This document shows positions 8,896-17,399 of a stretch of DNA of 64,000 bases, piece after piece. Both the position numbers and the translations under genes were made by a program. The DNA comes from Brachyspira hyodysenteriae ATCC 27164 (GTDB lineage Bacteria > Spirochaetota > Brachyspiria > Brachyspirales > Brachyspiraceae), in NCBI RefSeq assembly GCF_001676785.2, contig NZ_CP015910.2, positions 744,001-808,000 on the forward strand. The letters run 5' to 3'. Each line of letters opens with the position of its first letter. The stretch's first letter is position 1. The notes under the pieces were generated by a model. The model was not told the origin of the DNA and made no database searches. It saw only the letters and a program-made list of their open reading frames with translations.

Positions 8896-10425
8896 ATGAT
8901 TAAAAGAGCATTAATATCTGTATTCTATAAAGACGGAATATTAGACTTTGCCAAGTTTTTAACTTCAAAGAATGTGGAAATAGTTTCTACAGGCGGAACT
9001 TATAAATATTTGAAAGAAAATAATATACCGGTTATAGAAGTTTCTGAGGTTACAGGAGCTAAAGAAATGCTTGACGGAAGAGTAAAAACTTTAGATCCAA
9101 AAATACATGGAGCAATACTTGCTATAAGAGATAATCCTACTCATATGGAAACTATTAAAGAAAGAGGCATAACTCCTATAGATATGGTGATAGTTAATCT
9201 TTATCCTTTCTTTGAAAAAGTACAAGATGATAATTTGAAATTTGAAGAGAAGATAGAGTTTATTGATATAGGCGGACCTACTATGCTTCGTTCTGCTGCC
9301 AAGTCTTTCAAAGATGTTGTGGTTATAAGCGATGTTAAAGATTATGATTTAGTAAAAAGCGAAATGGAAAAAGGCGAAGTAAGTTTTGAAACAAAAAAAT
9401 ATTTAGCTTCTAAAGTATTTAATTTAACTTCTGCTTATGATGCCGCAGTTTCAGAGTTTATGTTTAATTCATTAGAAAGTAAAGAAGATAAAAAACTTAA
9501 TTATTTGAATATGTCTTATGCATTACAGGAAGAATTAAGATACGGAGAAAATCCTCATCAGGGAGCAAGCTATTATGTTTCTACTACAGATAAAGGCTCT
9601 ATGAAAGATTTTGAACAATTAAATGGAAAAGAACTTTCATTTAATAATATCAGAGATATGGATATAGCTTTAAAAATAGTATTAGAATTTGATGAGTCTA
9701 AAAAAGAATATGCTTGTTCTGCTATAAAACACTCTACTCCTTGCGGTGCTGCATTAGGAAGCAGTGTATTAGAGGCTTATAATAGAACTTATGAATGCGA
9801 TCCTACTTCTATATTCGGAGGAATAGTAGCATTTAACAGTACAGTAGATGAAGCAACTGCAAAAGAACTTATTAAAATATTCTTAGAAATTGTTATTGCT
9901 AAAGACTTTACTCCTGAAGCTTTGGAAGTATTAAAAACTAAAAAGAATTTAAGAGTTATAAAATATAAAACTAATACTAATGATAAAATCAATCTTGTTA
10001 AAGTTGACGGCGGATTACTTGTTCAAGATGAAGATACTACTTTAATAGAAGATTATAAAGTTGTAACAGAGAAAAAACCTACAGAAGAAGAAATGAAGAA
10101 TTTAATATTCGGAATTAAGGTTGTAAAATATGCTAAATCAAATGCTATAGTAGTAATAAAAGACTTCATGGCTAAAGGTATAGGAAGCGGACAAACTAAC
10201 AGAATATGGGCTTGCGAAGATGCTTTAGAGAGAGCAGGTGACGGAGTAGTTATGGCATCCGATGCTTTCTTCCCATTTAGAGATGTAGTGGATGCTTGTG
10301 CTAAATACAATATTAAAGCTATAATTCAGCCAGGAGGATCTATGAGAGATCAGGAATCAATAGATGCTTGTAATGAACATGGTATTGCTATGATATTTAC
10401 TGGAATAAGACATTTTAAACATTAA
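8896..10425 (+). CDS. purH: Bifunctional AICAR formyltransferase / IMP cyclohydrolase
   Basis: A 509-residue PurH, which catalyses the last two steps of purine synthesis: formylation of AICAR with 10-formyl-THF, then closure to IMP. The N-terminal MGS-like cyclohydrolase domain shows [36 protein letters not shown] and NLYPF. The C-terminal transformylase has the catalytic Lys-His in [17 protein letters not shown] and [23 protein letters not shown] start at the ATG at 8896 because GGGAG lies just before it; an upstream in-frame ATG at 8875 has no ribosome site. No other pur gene is nearby. A strong terminator follows. Confidence 0.95.
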   Translation: MIKRALISVFYKDGILDFAKFLTSKNVEIVSTGGTYKYLKENNIPVIEVSEVTGAKEMLDGRVKTLDPKIHGAILAIRDNPTHMETIKERGITPIDMVIVNLYPFFEKVQDDNLKFEEKIEFIDIGGPTMLRSAAKSFKDVVVISDVKDYDLVKSEMEKGEVSFETKKYLASKVFNLTSAYDAAVSEFMFNSLESKEDKKLNYLNMSYALQEELRYGENPHQGASYYVSTTDKGSMKDFEQLNGKELSFNNIRDMDIALKIVLEFDESKKEYACSAIKHSTPCGAALGSSVLEAYNRTYECDPTSIFGGIVAFNSTVDEATAKELIKIFLEIVIAKDFTPEALEVLKTKKNLRVIKYKTNTNDKINLVKVDGGLLVQDEDTTLIEDYKVVTEKKPTEEEMKNLIFGIKVVKYAKSNAIVVIKDFMAKGIGSGQTNRIWACEDALERAGDGVVMASDAFFPFRDVVDACAKYNIKAIIQPGGSMRDQESIDACNEHGIAMIFTGIRHFKH

Positions 10426-10447
10426 TAAGTAGTTGATTATAATATTC

Positions 10448-10483
10448 AAAGCGAAGTTAATTAAAATTAACTTCGCTTTTTTA
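10448..10483 (+). terminator. Rho-independent terminator after purH
   Basis: AAAGCGAAGTTAATT (10448-10462) pairs perfectly with the arm ending at 10479, and is followed by a T run. Confidence 0.92.
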
Positions 10484-10547
10484 TATATAAAATTTTTAAT
10501 AAAGGGAAAAAGATATTTTACTTAATTATATTTTTAGTAATTTGAAT

Positions 10548-10958
10548 TTATTTTAAATATGATGAAAGCTGAAAATATCCCGCATGAGTAAGATTATTAA
10601 TATTGGTAAATCCTAATTTATACATACGCATACAAGCCATACCAGAACGGCTTCCGCTTGCACAATAAACTATATACTCTTTGTTTTTATCTAATTTTGA
10701 CATTTTTTCATCGAATTTAGAATCGTCTAAAGGAATATTTACGCTGCTTTTTATGTATCCGCTTTGCTGAACTTCCATATAGCTTCTTACATCTATTAGA
10801 CCTACATCTTTATTATTTTTATAAATTGAAACAGCATCATTGATATTTATATTTTTGAATTTACCTTTACTTCTTATATTGAATATAATTTTTCTTACAG
10901 CACTTAATATTATAAAAGTTAATATAAGTCCTATTATCAAAGTTAAAGTATTATTCAT
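10548..10958 (-). CDS. Membrane-anchored rhodanese-like sulfurtransferase
   Basis: A 136-residue single rhodanese domain behind one N-terminal membrane helix (about residues 3-23). The fold signatures are VGLIDVRSYMEVQQSGYI with the conserved Asp-Val-Arg, NIPL, and the active-site loop YCASGSRSG. The loop has the catalytic Cys and six-residue length of single-domain rhodaneses (PspE/GlpE type). It would carry persulfide sulfur at the membrane face; the acceptor is unknown. GGGGG precedes the ATG. It is a single-gene unit, convergent with purH. Confidence 0.88.
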   Translation of the reverse strand: MNNTLTLIIGLILTFIILSAVRKIIFNIRSKGKFKNININDAVSIYKNNKDVGLIDVRSYMEVQQSGYIKSSVNIPLDDSKFDEKMSKLDKNKEYIVYCASGSRSGMACMRMYKLGFTNINNLTHAGYFQLSSYLK

Positions 10959-11048
10959 TTAATGTATACCCCCTGTATGTATAATAATGTTATTTTAACA
11001 TACAGAGAAGTAAATTTCAATTAATTTATATTAATTTATTTAAAAGTT

Positions 11049-11708
11049 TTATACATTATGGAAATCGTCTAAATTATAGGCATCATTCCAAAATCTATAT
11101 TCCCAAACGAATCCTATATCAAAAACGGCTATCATTTTTTCTTTTACAGCATCAGATGCATTATCATATAAATTATCAACTATTTTAATCATATATTCAG
11201 TTGCCTTAGAGAATTCTTCATCAGCATAAGTATCAATCCATTTTCTGTATGGATTATTTTCAATTTCTGCATTTGCCTTTATATATTTACCTAATTCATT
11301 ATATATCCAAAAACAAGGCAATATAGAGGAAGCAGCAGTTTCAAAGGCTTCAGTATGAGCAGTATTAATAAGAAAACTTATATAACCTAAATTTGCAGTT
11401 GTAATTTTATTTGTATTTTCAAATTGAAAAGTATCTCTGAAATATTTATGCACAATTTCTTCTTCAACTATATATGAGTTTATAGATGATTTCAAAAATA
11501 CTAATGCATAATCTACATTGTGTATTTTTGAAGAAATTATAGCTAAAGCTTTAGAATAATATTTTAAATATAAACTGTCTTGTTCTATATAGTATGCAAA
11601 TTTATTTTTATCTAAACTTCCATCCATAAGCTCTTTATTAAATTTTGTATTAATTATTTTATTGTATAGATCTTCATTTTTTTTCCACACTATTTCTGAA
11701 AATTTCAT
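11049..11708 (-). CDS. tenA: TenA-family aminopyrimidine aminohydrolase (thiaminase II)
   Basis: A 219-residue TenA protein. The TenA-C type hydrolyses amino-HMP from broken-down thiamine to give HMP for reuse. The active-site set is visible: YYIEQDSLYLKYYSKAL (Asp and Tyr of the substrate pocket), the nucleophilic Cys in SILPCFWIYNELG, NPYRKWIDTYADEEF, and the late catalytic Glu in WEYRFWNDAY. I start at the ATG at 11708, with GAGGA upstream, and not at the GTG twelve bases earlier. It lies 77 bp after the binding-protein gene and has no promoter or terminator of its own in the gap, so both should be read from the TPP-riboswitch transcript. This supports a role in thiamine salvage. Confidence 0.92.
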   Translation of the reverse strand: MKFSEIVWKKNEDLYNKIINTKFNKELMDGSLDKNKFAYYIEQDSLYLKYYSKALAIISSKIHNVDYALVFLKSSINSYIVEEEIVHKYFRDTFQFENTNKITTANLGYISFLINTAHTEAFETAASSILPCFWIYNELGKYIKANAEIENNPYRKWIDTYADEEFSKATEYMIKIVDNLYDNASDAVKEKMIAVFDIGFVWEYRFWNDAYNLDDFHNV

Positions 11709-11785
11709 TTTTTTCCTCACATCAATTATAAAGTATTTGTTATAAAATTATAGTATTTTATCATTTAAATATTATTTTTCAAATA

Positions 11786-13393
11786 TCATTCTTCTAAATA
11801 AGCATAATTAAATTTATATCTTCCCAAAGGCTCATCAATATAATTTTTTAATTTAGGATTAACTATTAAGAAATCGGTTCTATATATGAAAGGTATAATA
11901 GGAACTTCATCAAAAAGTATTGATTCCGCTTCTCTTAAAGCTTCCATTCTTTTTTGAGCATTTGTGGAAGTTGTTGCAAACTCTATCAAAGAATCATATC
12001 TGGCATTAGAAAATCCTCCATAATTTATATCGCTGTAGCTAGTCATAATTTGAAGCATTGTAAGAGGATCATTATAATCACCTGTCCAGCTTGTTCTAGC
12101 CATTTGGTAATTTCCTGATTCTCTGAAAGGCAAAGTAATTTTTGATTCTTCTGTTCTAACTATTACATCTATATTAAGAGCATTTTTCCACATTTGCTGA
12201 ATAGCTTCCAAAACTGTAGTATAAAAACCAGATGAAACTTTTACTTCAAGCATAGGGAAATTTTCTCCATTGGGATATCCTGCCTCAGCTAATAATTTTT
12301 TTGCTTCTTCTACATTATTACTATAATTGTTTGCTATTATATAATTACTGCTTTCTTCTCTGAATGATTTTTCAAGTCCTTTTACTACAGGCGGAACAAA
12401 AGCCTCTGCTGGTATTAATTTACCGTATCCTATATTTGATACTATATAGTTTCTATCTATTGCAAGCGATAATGCTTTTCTTACTCTTTTGTCTGATAAT
12501 GCTTTATCTCTATTGTTTAAATCCAAATAATAAACTCCTATGATATCGCTTACAGCCATTAAATTTTCTTTTATTAAATTTTCTATCTCTCCAATAGGAG
12601 GAGCATTTATAGAAAAATCTACATCTCCTGTTCTAACAGCATTAAGTGATATATATTCATCAGCAATTAAAACAAAATTAATTTTTTTAGCCACTTGATT
12701 GGTATAATTCCAATAATTAGTATTTATTTCAAAAGCAAGAAGTTCATCAGGTTTTCTTTCTACCATTTTGTATGCACCATTTCCTATATAAGTTTCAGGC
12801 TTCCAAGTCCAATCATCGCCGTATTTTTCTATTATATCTTTTCTTACCGGCATATAAACTCCGCCTGAAGATAATATATCAGTAAAATATAGTGTAGGGG
12901 CTTCAAGTTCTATTATTAGTGTATTTTCATCTATAGCATTTACTCCGAGATTTTCTACACTCTGTTTGCCTCTTATTATATCTTTGGCATTTTTTATATA
13001 TTCCATTAAATAAGAAATAGGGGAGGCTGTTTTCGGATCAACTGCTCTTCTATAGGAATATACAAAATCATCTGCTGTAACTTTTTTACCGTCGCTCCAT
13101 TTGGCATCATCTCTTAAATGAAATGTGTATGTAAGACTATCATCGCTTATTTCCCATGTATCAGCAACACCTCCTATAATATTTCCGTTTATGTCTTTAT
13201 TTAGAAGTCCTTCAAATGCATGATTGATATAAATAAATCCATAAGTTTCATCATTCAAAGCAGGATCTATGGTATTAAGTTCATAGCCTAGATTTACAGT
13301 GATTTCATCTTTGATGTTTTTTGTTTGTTTTTTACAGGATATAAATAATGCCAATAAAATTATTAGAATAATAAATTTTAGTTTTGAAGTCAT
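11786..13393 (-). CDS. Oligopeptide-type ABC substrate-binding lipoprotein under TPP riboswitch
   Basis: A 535-residue family-5 (OppA/DppA-type) extracytoplasmic binding protein. The signal peptide ends in the lipobox ALFISC, so the mature protein is a lipoprotein anchored through its cysteine. The family core is clear: TIDPALND, FEGLLNKD, TYTFHLRDDAKWSDGKKVTADDFVYSYRRAVDP, and DKRVRKALSLAIDRNYI. It is a paralogue of the OppA at 44520. Unlike that gene it stands behind a TPP riboswitch and directly before tenA, with no permease genes next to it. The ligand is probably a thiamine-related compound (thiamine, HMP or a degradation product), possibly passed to the OppBCDF permease; the ligand and the permease sharing are inference. 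AAGGAGC precedes the ATG. Confidence 0.88.
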   Translation of the reverse strand: MTSKLKFIILIILLALFISCKKQTKNIKDEITVNLGYELNTIDPALNDETYGFIYINHAFEGLLNKDINGNIIGGVADTWEISDDSLTYTFHLRDDAKWSDGKKVTADDFVYSYRRAVDPKTASPISYLMEYIKNAKDIIRGKQSVENLGVNAIDENTLIIELEAPTLYFTDILSSGGVYMPVRKDIIEKYGDDWTWKPETYIGNGAYKMVERKPDELLAFEINTNYWNYTNQVAKKINFVLIADEYISLNAVRTGDVDFSINAPPIGEIENLIKENLMAVSDIIGVYYLDLNNRDKALSDKRVRKALSLAIDRNYIVSNIGYGKLIPAEAFVPPVVKGLEKSFREESSNYIIANNYSNNVEEAKKLLAEAGYPNGENFPMLEVKVSSGFYTTVLEAIQQMWKNALNIDVIVRTEESKITLPFRESGNYQMARTSWTGDYNDPLTMLQIMTSYSDINYGGFSNARYDSLIEFATTSTNAQKRMEALREAESILFDEVPIIPFIYRTDFLIVNPKLKNYIDEPLGRYKFNYAYLEE

Positions 13394-13502
13394 AAAAAGC
13401 TCCTTATATTAAAATGTTAAAGTGAGATTTTTATAACACCGTTTGTCCTGTTTTATTGAATTGTATTTAAGTCTTGTTTGTTTACTTTATATAAGATAAT
13501 TT

Positions 13503-13542
13503 AATAAAACAAGACCAACTTTAGAAAAGGTCTCATTTTATT
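13503..13542 (-). terminator. Expression platform of the TPP riboswitch: terminator and antiterminator
   Basis: On the minus strand, GAGACC (13534-13529) pairs with GGTCTT (13516-13511) and a T-rich tail follows, forming a terminator hairpin. The sequence TCTCATTTTATT (plus strand 13531-13542) is complementary, with one bulge, to AATAAAAGAGA (13561-13571) next to aptamer stem P1. That antiterminator would use up part of the terminator stem, so the two folds exclude each other. Confidence 0.65.
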
Positions 13543-13570
13543 AAAAGTATTAAAGAAAATAATAAAAGAG

Positions 13571-13676
13571 ATAATTCCCTACGCTGGCATTACCCAAACA
13601 GGTTATAAGGGTCGAAGTTTTTATAAAATAAATTATGTAAACTTCCTCTCAGCCTTTTCAAGCTCCCCGATTGTGA
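13571..13676 (-). promoter_or_regulatory. TPP (THI-box) riboswitch
   Basis: Read on the minus strand this shows the complete conserved THI element: CGGGGAGC, GGCTGAGAGG, a variable P3 arm closed by GAAGTTT/AAACTTC, CGACCC, then AACCTG, GGGTAATGCCAGCGTAGGGA. These are the thiM/tenA-type aptamer elements in the right order and spacing. It lies about 180 nt upstream of the binding-protein gene at 13393 and upstream of tenA, which is a thiamine gene. TPP binding should favour the terminator and shut off the operon. Confidence 0.95.
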
Positions 13677-13864
13677 GAAATGATATAATATTTTTATTTT
13701 TATATCAAGAAGTCAATTATGTAATTTTTAAAAAAATTATATTATTTCAATTATATTGGTATGAAAATTTGAATACTTTTTAATTACAGAATATGTGATG
13801 ATAAAAATAAGAAAATGGGTATTATTTATTTAATACCCATTTTAATTAATTTGAGAATAAAAAT

Positions 13865-14191
13865 TTATTCATGGTTCATTTTCAATATATCAATAAGCTC
13901 ATTTATTAAATTTTTTTCACTTATTGCAGTCATTAAATGATCCTGTGCATGTATAAAAAGTAAGTTTATTACAAAACTTTCACCATTAGCTTCTTTTGAT
14001 ATTAAATCAGTTTGGTATTGATGAGACTCTAGTAATAATTTATCAGCTTCCTTCATTTTTTTATCGGATTCTTCAAATTTATTTTCTTTAGCAAGTCTTA
14101 AAGCCTCATAAGCTAAACTCTTACTTTCTCCAGCTAATGCTATAATAGGAAATACATTTTCCTCCATAAATGTTTCATAATCTTTTGTCAT
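13865..14191 (-). CDS. PTS lactose/cellobiose-family EIIA
   Basis: A 108-residue EIIA of the Lac/Chb family, a helical trimeric phosphocarrier. The active-site segment FIHAQDHLM holds the phosphorylated His81 and the helper Asp/His85. The N-terminal helices (NVFPIIALAGESKSLAYEALRLAKENKFEES) are typical. It passes phosphate from HPr to the EIIB encoded at 16938. It is the last gene of the PTS operon, 21 bp after the MupG-like gene. Confidence 0.93.
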   Translation of the reverse strand: MTKDYETFMEENVFPIIALAGESKSLAYEALRLAKENKFEESDKKMKEADKLLLESHQYQTDLISKEANGESFVINLLFIHAQDHLMTAISEKNLINELIDILKMNHE

Positions 14192-14212
14192 AAGTAATAA
14201 ACTCCGTAAAAA

Positions 14213-15295
14213 TTATTCTCTTATAATAAATCTTTTAGCCGGACTTATATAATCTAGCAGAAATAAATATTCATCTTTAATTCTGCCTACTACATTAGTT
14301 CTTCCGGTATTTTTTAAATCTTTCAAAGCTATCTGCATTTCTCCGGTATAACTGCCGTATTCTGATGAATCTATTAATATATCTCCTCTTTTTATATCGG
14401 AAACAGCATTAAATATTTTGAAATTATGTCCCTTATATTTTGCTCTTGTATCTGAAGATCTTATAACATCAGCAGAAGCATCTAATCTGTTTTGATGAAG
14501 CATATCTAATACTATACTCTTTTCTTCTTTAGGAATAGAATCAACTAATTCTACTTTAAAAGTTATTAATCTTTTATCCATATTATATAATGTTTTAAAA
14601 GTATTTTCATCTGCATAACAGTTAGCAATGAAAACACAGTCAACACCAAGAGCAAATAATTCCATAGCCTGTGCATCTATAGGCATATCTCTATGTTCTT
14701 CCAATGTGCAAATACCATCGCTTACAGGCCAAGGTCCAAAAGTAGCTTCTTTGGCATTAACAAATGCAGATGAACTTATAGAATATTTTTTAAAACGTTT
14801 CATGCTGCTTTTAAAAAGTGTTCTGTCTAGTCCTGTATATGCATGAGGATAGAAATTATAACAGCCTATCAAATTATCAGTATTAGGATAATATTTCATT
14901 ATATTATCAAGATAATCTGTATCATTGCTCATATTTAATTCTATTTTCAAATCATATTCGTTATATGTCATTAAACTTTCTTCATTACCTGTAAACCCTA
15001 AATCTAATCTTACGCCCCAAGCTCCCAATTTATGAAAAAAGTCAAGATTTTTATAATCTATATCCAAATGTTTGAATACAGCCGGAGATATATCTAAAGT
15101 AGTTTTTATACCTTTTTCTTTAGCATAATTTATTATAGTTGAAAATTCATTTATTATTTCATCTTTAGATCTATCAACTGAAAGCAGACACATAAAACAT
15201 CTTGTGAATCCGTATTTAGAAGCCAAATCTATATAATATTTATTATCTTCCATTTTTGAGTGAAAGGGGTAAATGGATATTCCTAACTCTTTCAT
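14213..15295 (-). CDS. mupG: MupG-like 6-phospho-N-acetylmuramidase (DUF871)
   Basis: A 360-residue DUF871 protein. The characterised member, MupG of Staphylococcus, splits the phosphorylated disaccharide MurNAc-6P-GlcNAc in the cytosol after PTS uptake. Family features are the TIM-barrel start ELGISIYPFHS, the strand GVRLDLGFTGNEE, the motif NFYPHAYTGLD, the loop GPWPVSDGICTLEEHRD, and a cyclophilin-like C-terminal domain (about residues 240-360). It lies between EIIC and EIIA genes in one operon, which is the usual context for such enzymes. The substrate is inferred from the family; the PTS here is of the cellobiose class and not the MurP class, so another 6-phospho disaccharide is possible. 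Confidence 0.85.
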   Translation of the reverse strand: MKELGISIYPFHSKMEDNKYYIDLASKYGFTRCFMCLLSVDRSKDEIINEFSTIINYAKEKGIKTTLDISPAVFKHLDIDYKNLDFFHKLGAWGVRLDLGFTGNEESLMTYNEYDLKIELNMSNDTDYLDNIMKYYPNTDNLIGCYNFYPHAYTGLDRTLFKSSMKRFKKYSISSSAFVNAKEATFGPWPVSDGICTLEEHRDMPIDAQAMELFALGVDCVFIANCYADENTFKTLYNMDKRLITFKVELVDSIPKEEKSIVLDMLHQNRLDASADVIRSSDTRAKYKGHNFKIFNAVSDIKRGDILIDSSEYGSYTGEMQIALKDLKNTGRTNVVGRIKDEYLFLLDYISPAKRFIIRE

Positions 15296-15350
15296 TTATA
15301 ATATTTCTCCTGTTTTTATGTTATTATTATTTTGCAATCATTTATTCATT

Positions 15351-16676
15351 TTATTCGTTATCTGGTAAAGTTTTAGCATAAGCATTAATGAAAGGAGTAT
15401 ATATTAAGTATGATAAGAATACCAAACATAAACTCAAAATCATAGCAGGAACACTTAAATTAGTAGATAAGAAAGCTCCTAATGGACCAGGAGTTGTCCA
15501 AGGTACTAAAGAAACAATTTTTCCTACGATGCCTATTTTTAAAACTGTATAGGCTATTATAGCATTAATTATTGGCACACCTATGAAAGGTATAAATAGT
15601 ATAGGGTTCATAACAACAGGAGTACCGAACATAATAGGTTCATTTATATTGAATAATCCAGGTATAACTGAAAGTCTTCCTATAGATTTAAGATGTGCAT
15701 TTTTACTTAATGCCATAGCTATTGCTAGGCCTAATGTAGCACCTGCTCCTCCTATATATACATAAACATTGAAGAATTCTCCTGCTACTACTTTAGGTAA
15801 AGACTCCCCAGCCTGTAAAGCAGCCTGATTCAAAGCTAAATTTGATAATGTTATTGTAGTAATTACAGCATTAACAACATTGGCACCATGTATACCTACA
15901 AACCATAATATATGTATAACTAAAAGAAGTATTATAACTGATGGCAAACTATCTGATATTGATAATAAAGGAGAAATTATTTTCATTATCAAGTTAGGTA
16001 TAAGTATCATCATTTTTTTCTGTATTATTATATTTAATATTTGGAATAATACGCCTACAACAGCTATAGGTATAATTATTTCAAATGATTTTGCTATTGC
16101 AGGAGGTACAGAATCAGGAAGTTTTATAGTCATATTTTTGCTTACTAATAATCTGTAAATTTCTATTGATATTATACCGCCTATTATAGCAGAGAATATT
16201 CCTTTAGCATCTAAAAATCTAGCATCTAATACATTTATATTGCTTCCAGCTTCTACTAAAAATATACTTGCAAAATCTTCAGCAACAGACAAAGCATTTA
16301 CTTTAGCAGCTATAAGGAAAAAAGCAAATAGAGATAAGAAACCGCCTGTAACACTGCTTAAATTATAAGAACCAGCCAAAGAATATCCTATACCATAAGC
16401 AACGAATACTGATAATATCCCCATACTTACATTGAATATTTGAATAAAATCGCCTGTGAAAGTTTTTGTAAAATTGTCATACCAACCCATATATAAGAAA
16501 TTGCTTTTATCTGTGAAAGGCAAATTAAATATTAAAAGTACAAAAGAACCTACTATTAAAAAAGGCATAGTATATATAAATGCATCTTTAATAGCATTCA
16601 AATATCTGTTATTAGCTAATTTAGCTGCTACTGGTGTTATTTTATTTTCTATGAAATTAATAATTTTATCGTTCAT
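15351..16676 (-). CDS. PTS lactose/cellobiose-family EIIC permease
   Basis: A 441-residue membrane permease of the Lac/Chb EIIC family with about ten membrane helices. N-terminal IENKITPVAAKLANNRYLNAIKDAFIYTMPFLIVGS and the later HILWFVGIHGANVV and LFNINEPIMFGTPVVMNP segments, with the conserved His and the NEP(I/V) substrate motif, are typical. Length matches ChbC (about 450). It would import and phosphorylate a beta-linked disaccharide together with the EIIA and EIIB in the same operon. A decayed second copy lies immediately upstream at 16693-16925. Confidence 0.93.
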   Translation of the reverse strand: MNDKIINFIENKITPVAAKLANNRYLNAIKDAFIYTMPFLIVGSFVLLIFNLPFTDKSNFLYMGWYDNFTKTFTGDFIQIFNVSMGILSVFVAYGIGYSLAGSYNLSSVTGGFLSLFAFFLIAAKVNALSVAEDFASIFLVEAGSNINVLDARFLDAKGIFSAIIGGIISIEIYRLLVSKNMTIKLPDSVPPAIAKSFEIIIPIAVVGVLFQILNIIIQKKMMILIPNLIMKIISPLLSISDSLPSVIILLLVIHILWFVGIHGANVVNAVITTITLSNLALNQAALQAGESLPKVVAGEFFNVYVYIGGAGATLGLAIAMALSKNAHLKSIGRLSVIPGLFNINEPIMFGTPVVMNPILFIPFIGVPIINAIIAYTVLKIGIVGKIVSLVPWTTPGPLGAFLSTNLSVPAMILSLCLVFLSYLIYTPFINAYAKTLPDNE

Positions 16677-16692
16677 ATTTTTTATCCTTAAA

Positions 16693-16925
16693 ATTTTTAA
16701 TTATTTTGTAAAGTTTTGGCATAAGCATTTATGAAATGTAGTATATATTAAGTATATAAGAATACTAAAAATAAACTCTAAATATTGAATAACTTTCATT
16801 CTTCTCTTTTAAACAAAGCTTCTAGATCATGTAAAGCTTATTAAATTATAAGAGCCTGCCAATACCATAAGCGACAAATAATGATAATAATACTATACTT
16901 ACATTAAGTATATAAGTATAATAGA
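16693..16925 (-). pseudogene. Remnant of a second PTS EIIC gene
   Basis: Two stretches match the intact EIIC gene closely on the same strand. 16702-16780 matches the 3' end of EIIC (15360-15440), including GTAAAGTTTTGGCATAAGC. 16842-16910 matches 16360-16440 in the 5' half, including TAAATTATAAGAGCCTGCC. About 900 bp between them is missing, and small indels and substitutions break the frame. It is therefore a deleted, decaying duplicate lying between the EIIB and EIIC genes. Confidence 0.85.
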
Positions 16926-16937
16926 TATATTAATAGA

Positions 16938-17243
16938 TTATAATGTTAAATTCAAAGCAAAGTCTAATATTTTAGCTCCGTCCATTTTTCCATAGTCTTT
17001 AAAATCTATAACATCTAAAGGTTTTCCTTTAGCATTAGCTTTTTTAGCTAGTTCATCTTTAAGATATTTAACCTGAGGACCTAATAGAAAAATATCGTAA
17101 CTATCTGCTAATTCTTCAAATCTGGAAACGCTTGCAGCTTCTATTTCAGCATCTATATTATCCGCTTTAGCTTTATCCTGCATCTTTTTTACTATCATAC
17201 TGGTAGACATTCCAGCAGAACATAAAAGCAAAATCTTTTTCAT
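16938..17243 (-). CDS. PTS lactose/cellobiose-family EIIB
   Basis: A 101-residue EIIB of the Lac/Chb class. The phosphocysteine Cys8 lies in the P-loop LLCSAGMSTSMIVKKM, exactly as in ChbB/CelA. LLGPQVKYL in the middle and the hydrophobic C-terminus also fit. AAGGAG precedes the ATG. It is the first gene of the minus-strand PTS operon, transcribed away from the PRD regulator at 17400. The 156-bp gap between them should hold both promoters, but I could not assign one with confidence. Confidence 0.93.
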   Translation of the reverse strand: MKKILLLCSAGMSTSMIVKKMQDKAKADNIDAEIEAASVSRFEELADSYDIFLLGPQVKYLKDELAKKANAKGKPLDVIDFKDYGKMDGAKILDFALNLTL

Positions 17244-17399
17244 TCTTTACTCCTTTTTTCATTTTTTTATTTAAGGATAATATTTTTATAAAATAACTCA
17301 AACAATAAAATTGCAGTATTAATATGGTAATTTATTAGCTTTTTCTTTTTATTAAAAAGTATATAATAAAAATAAAAATGATACTACAAAGTTATATTT

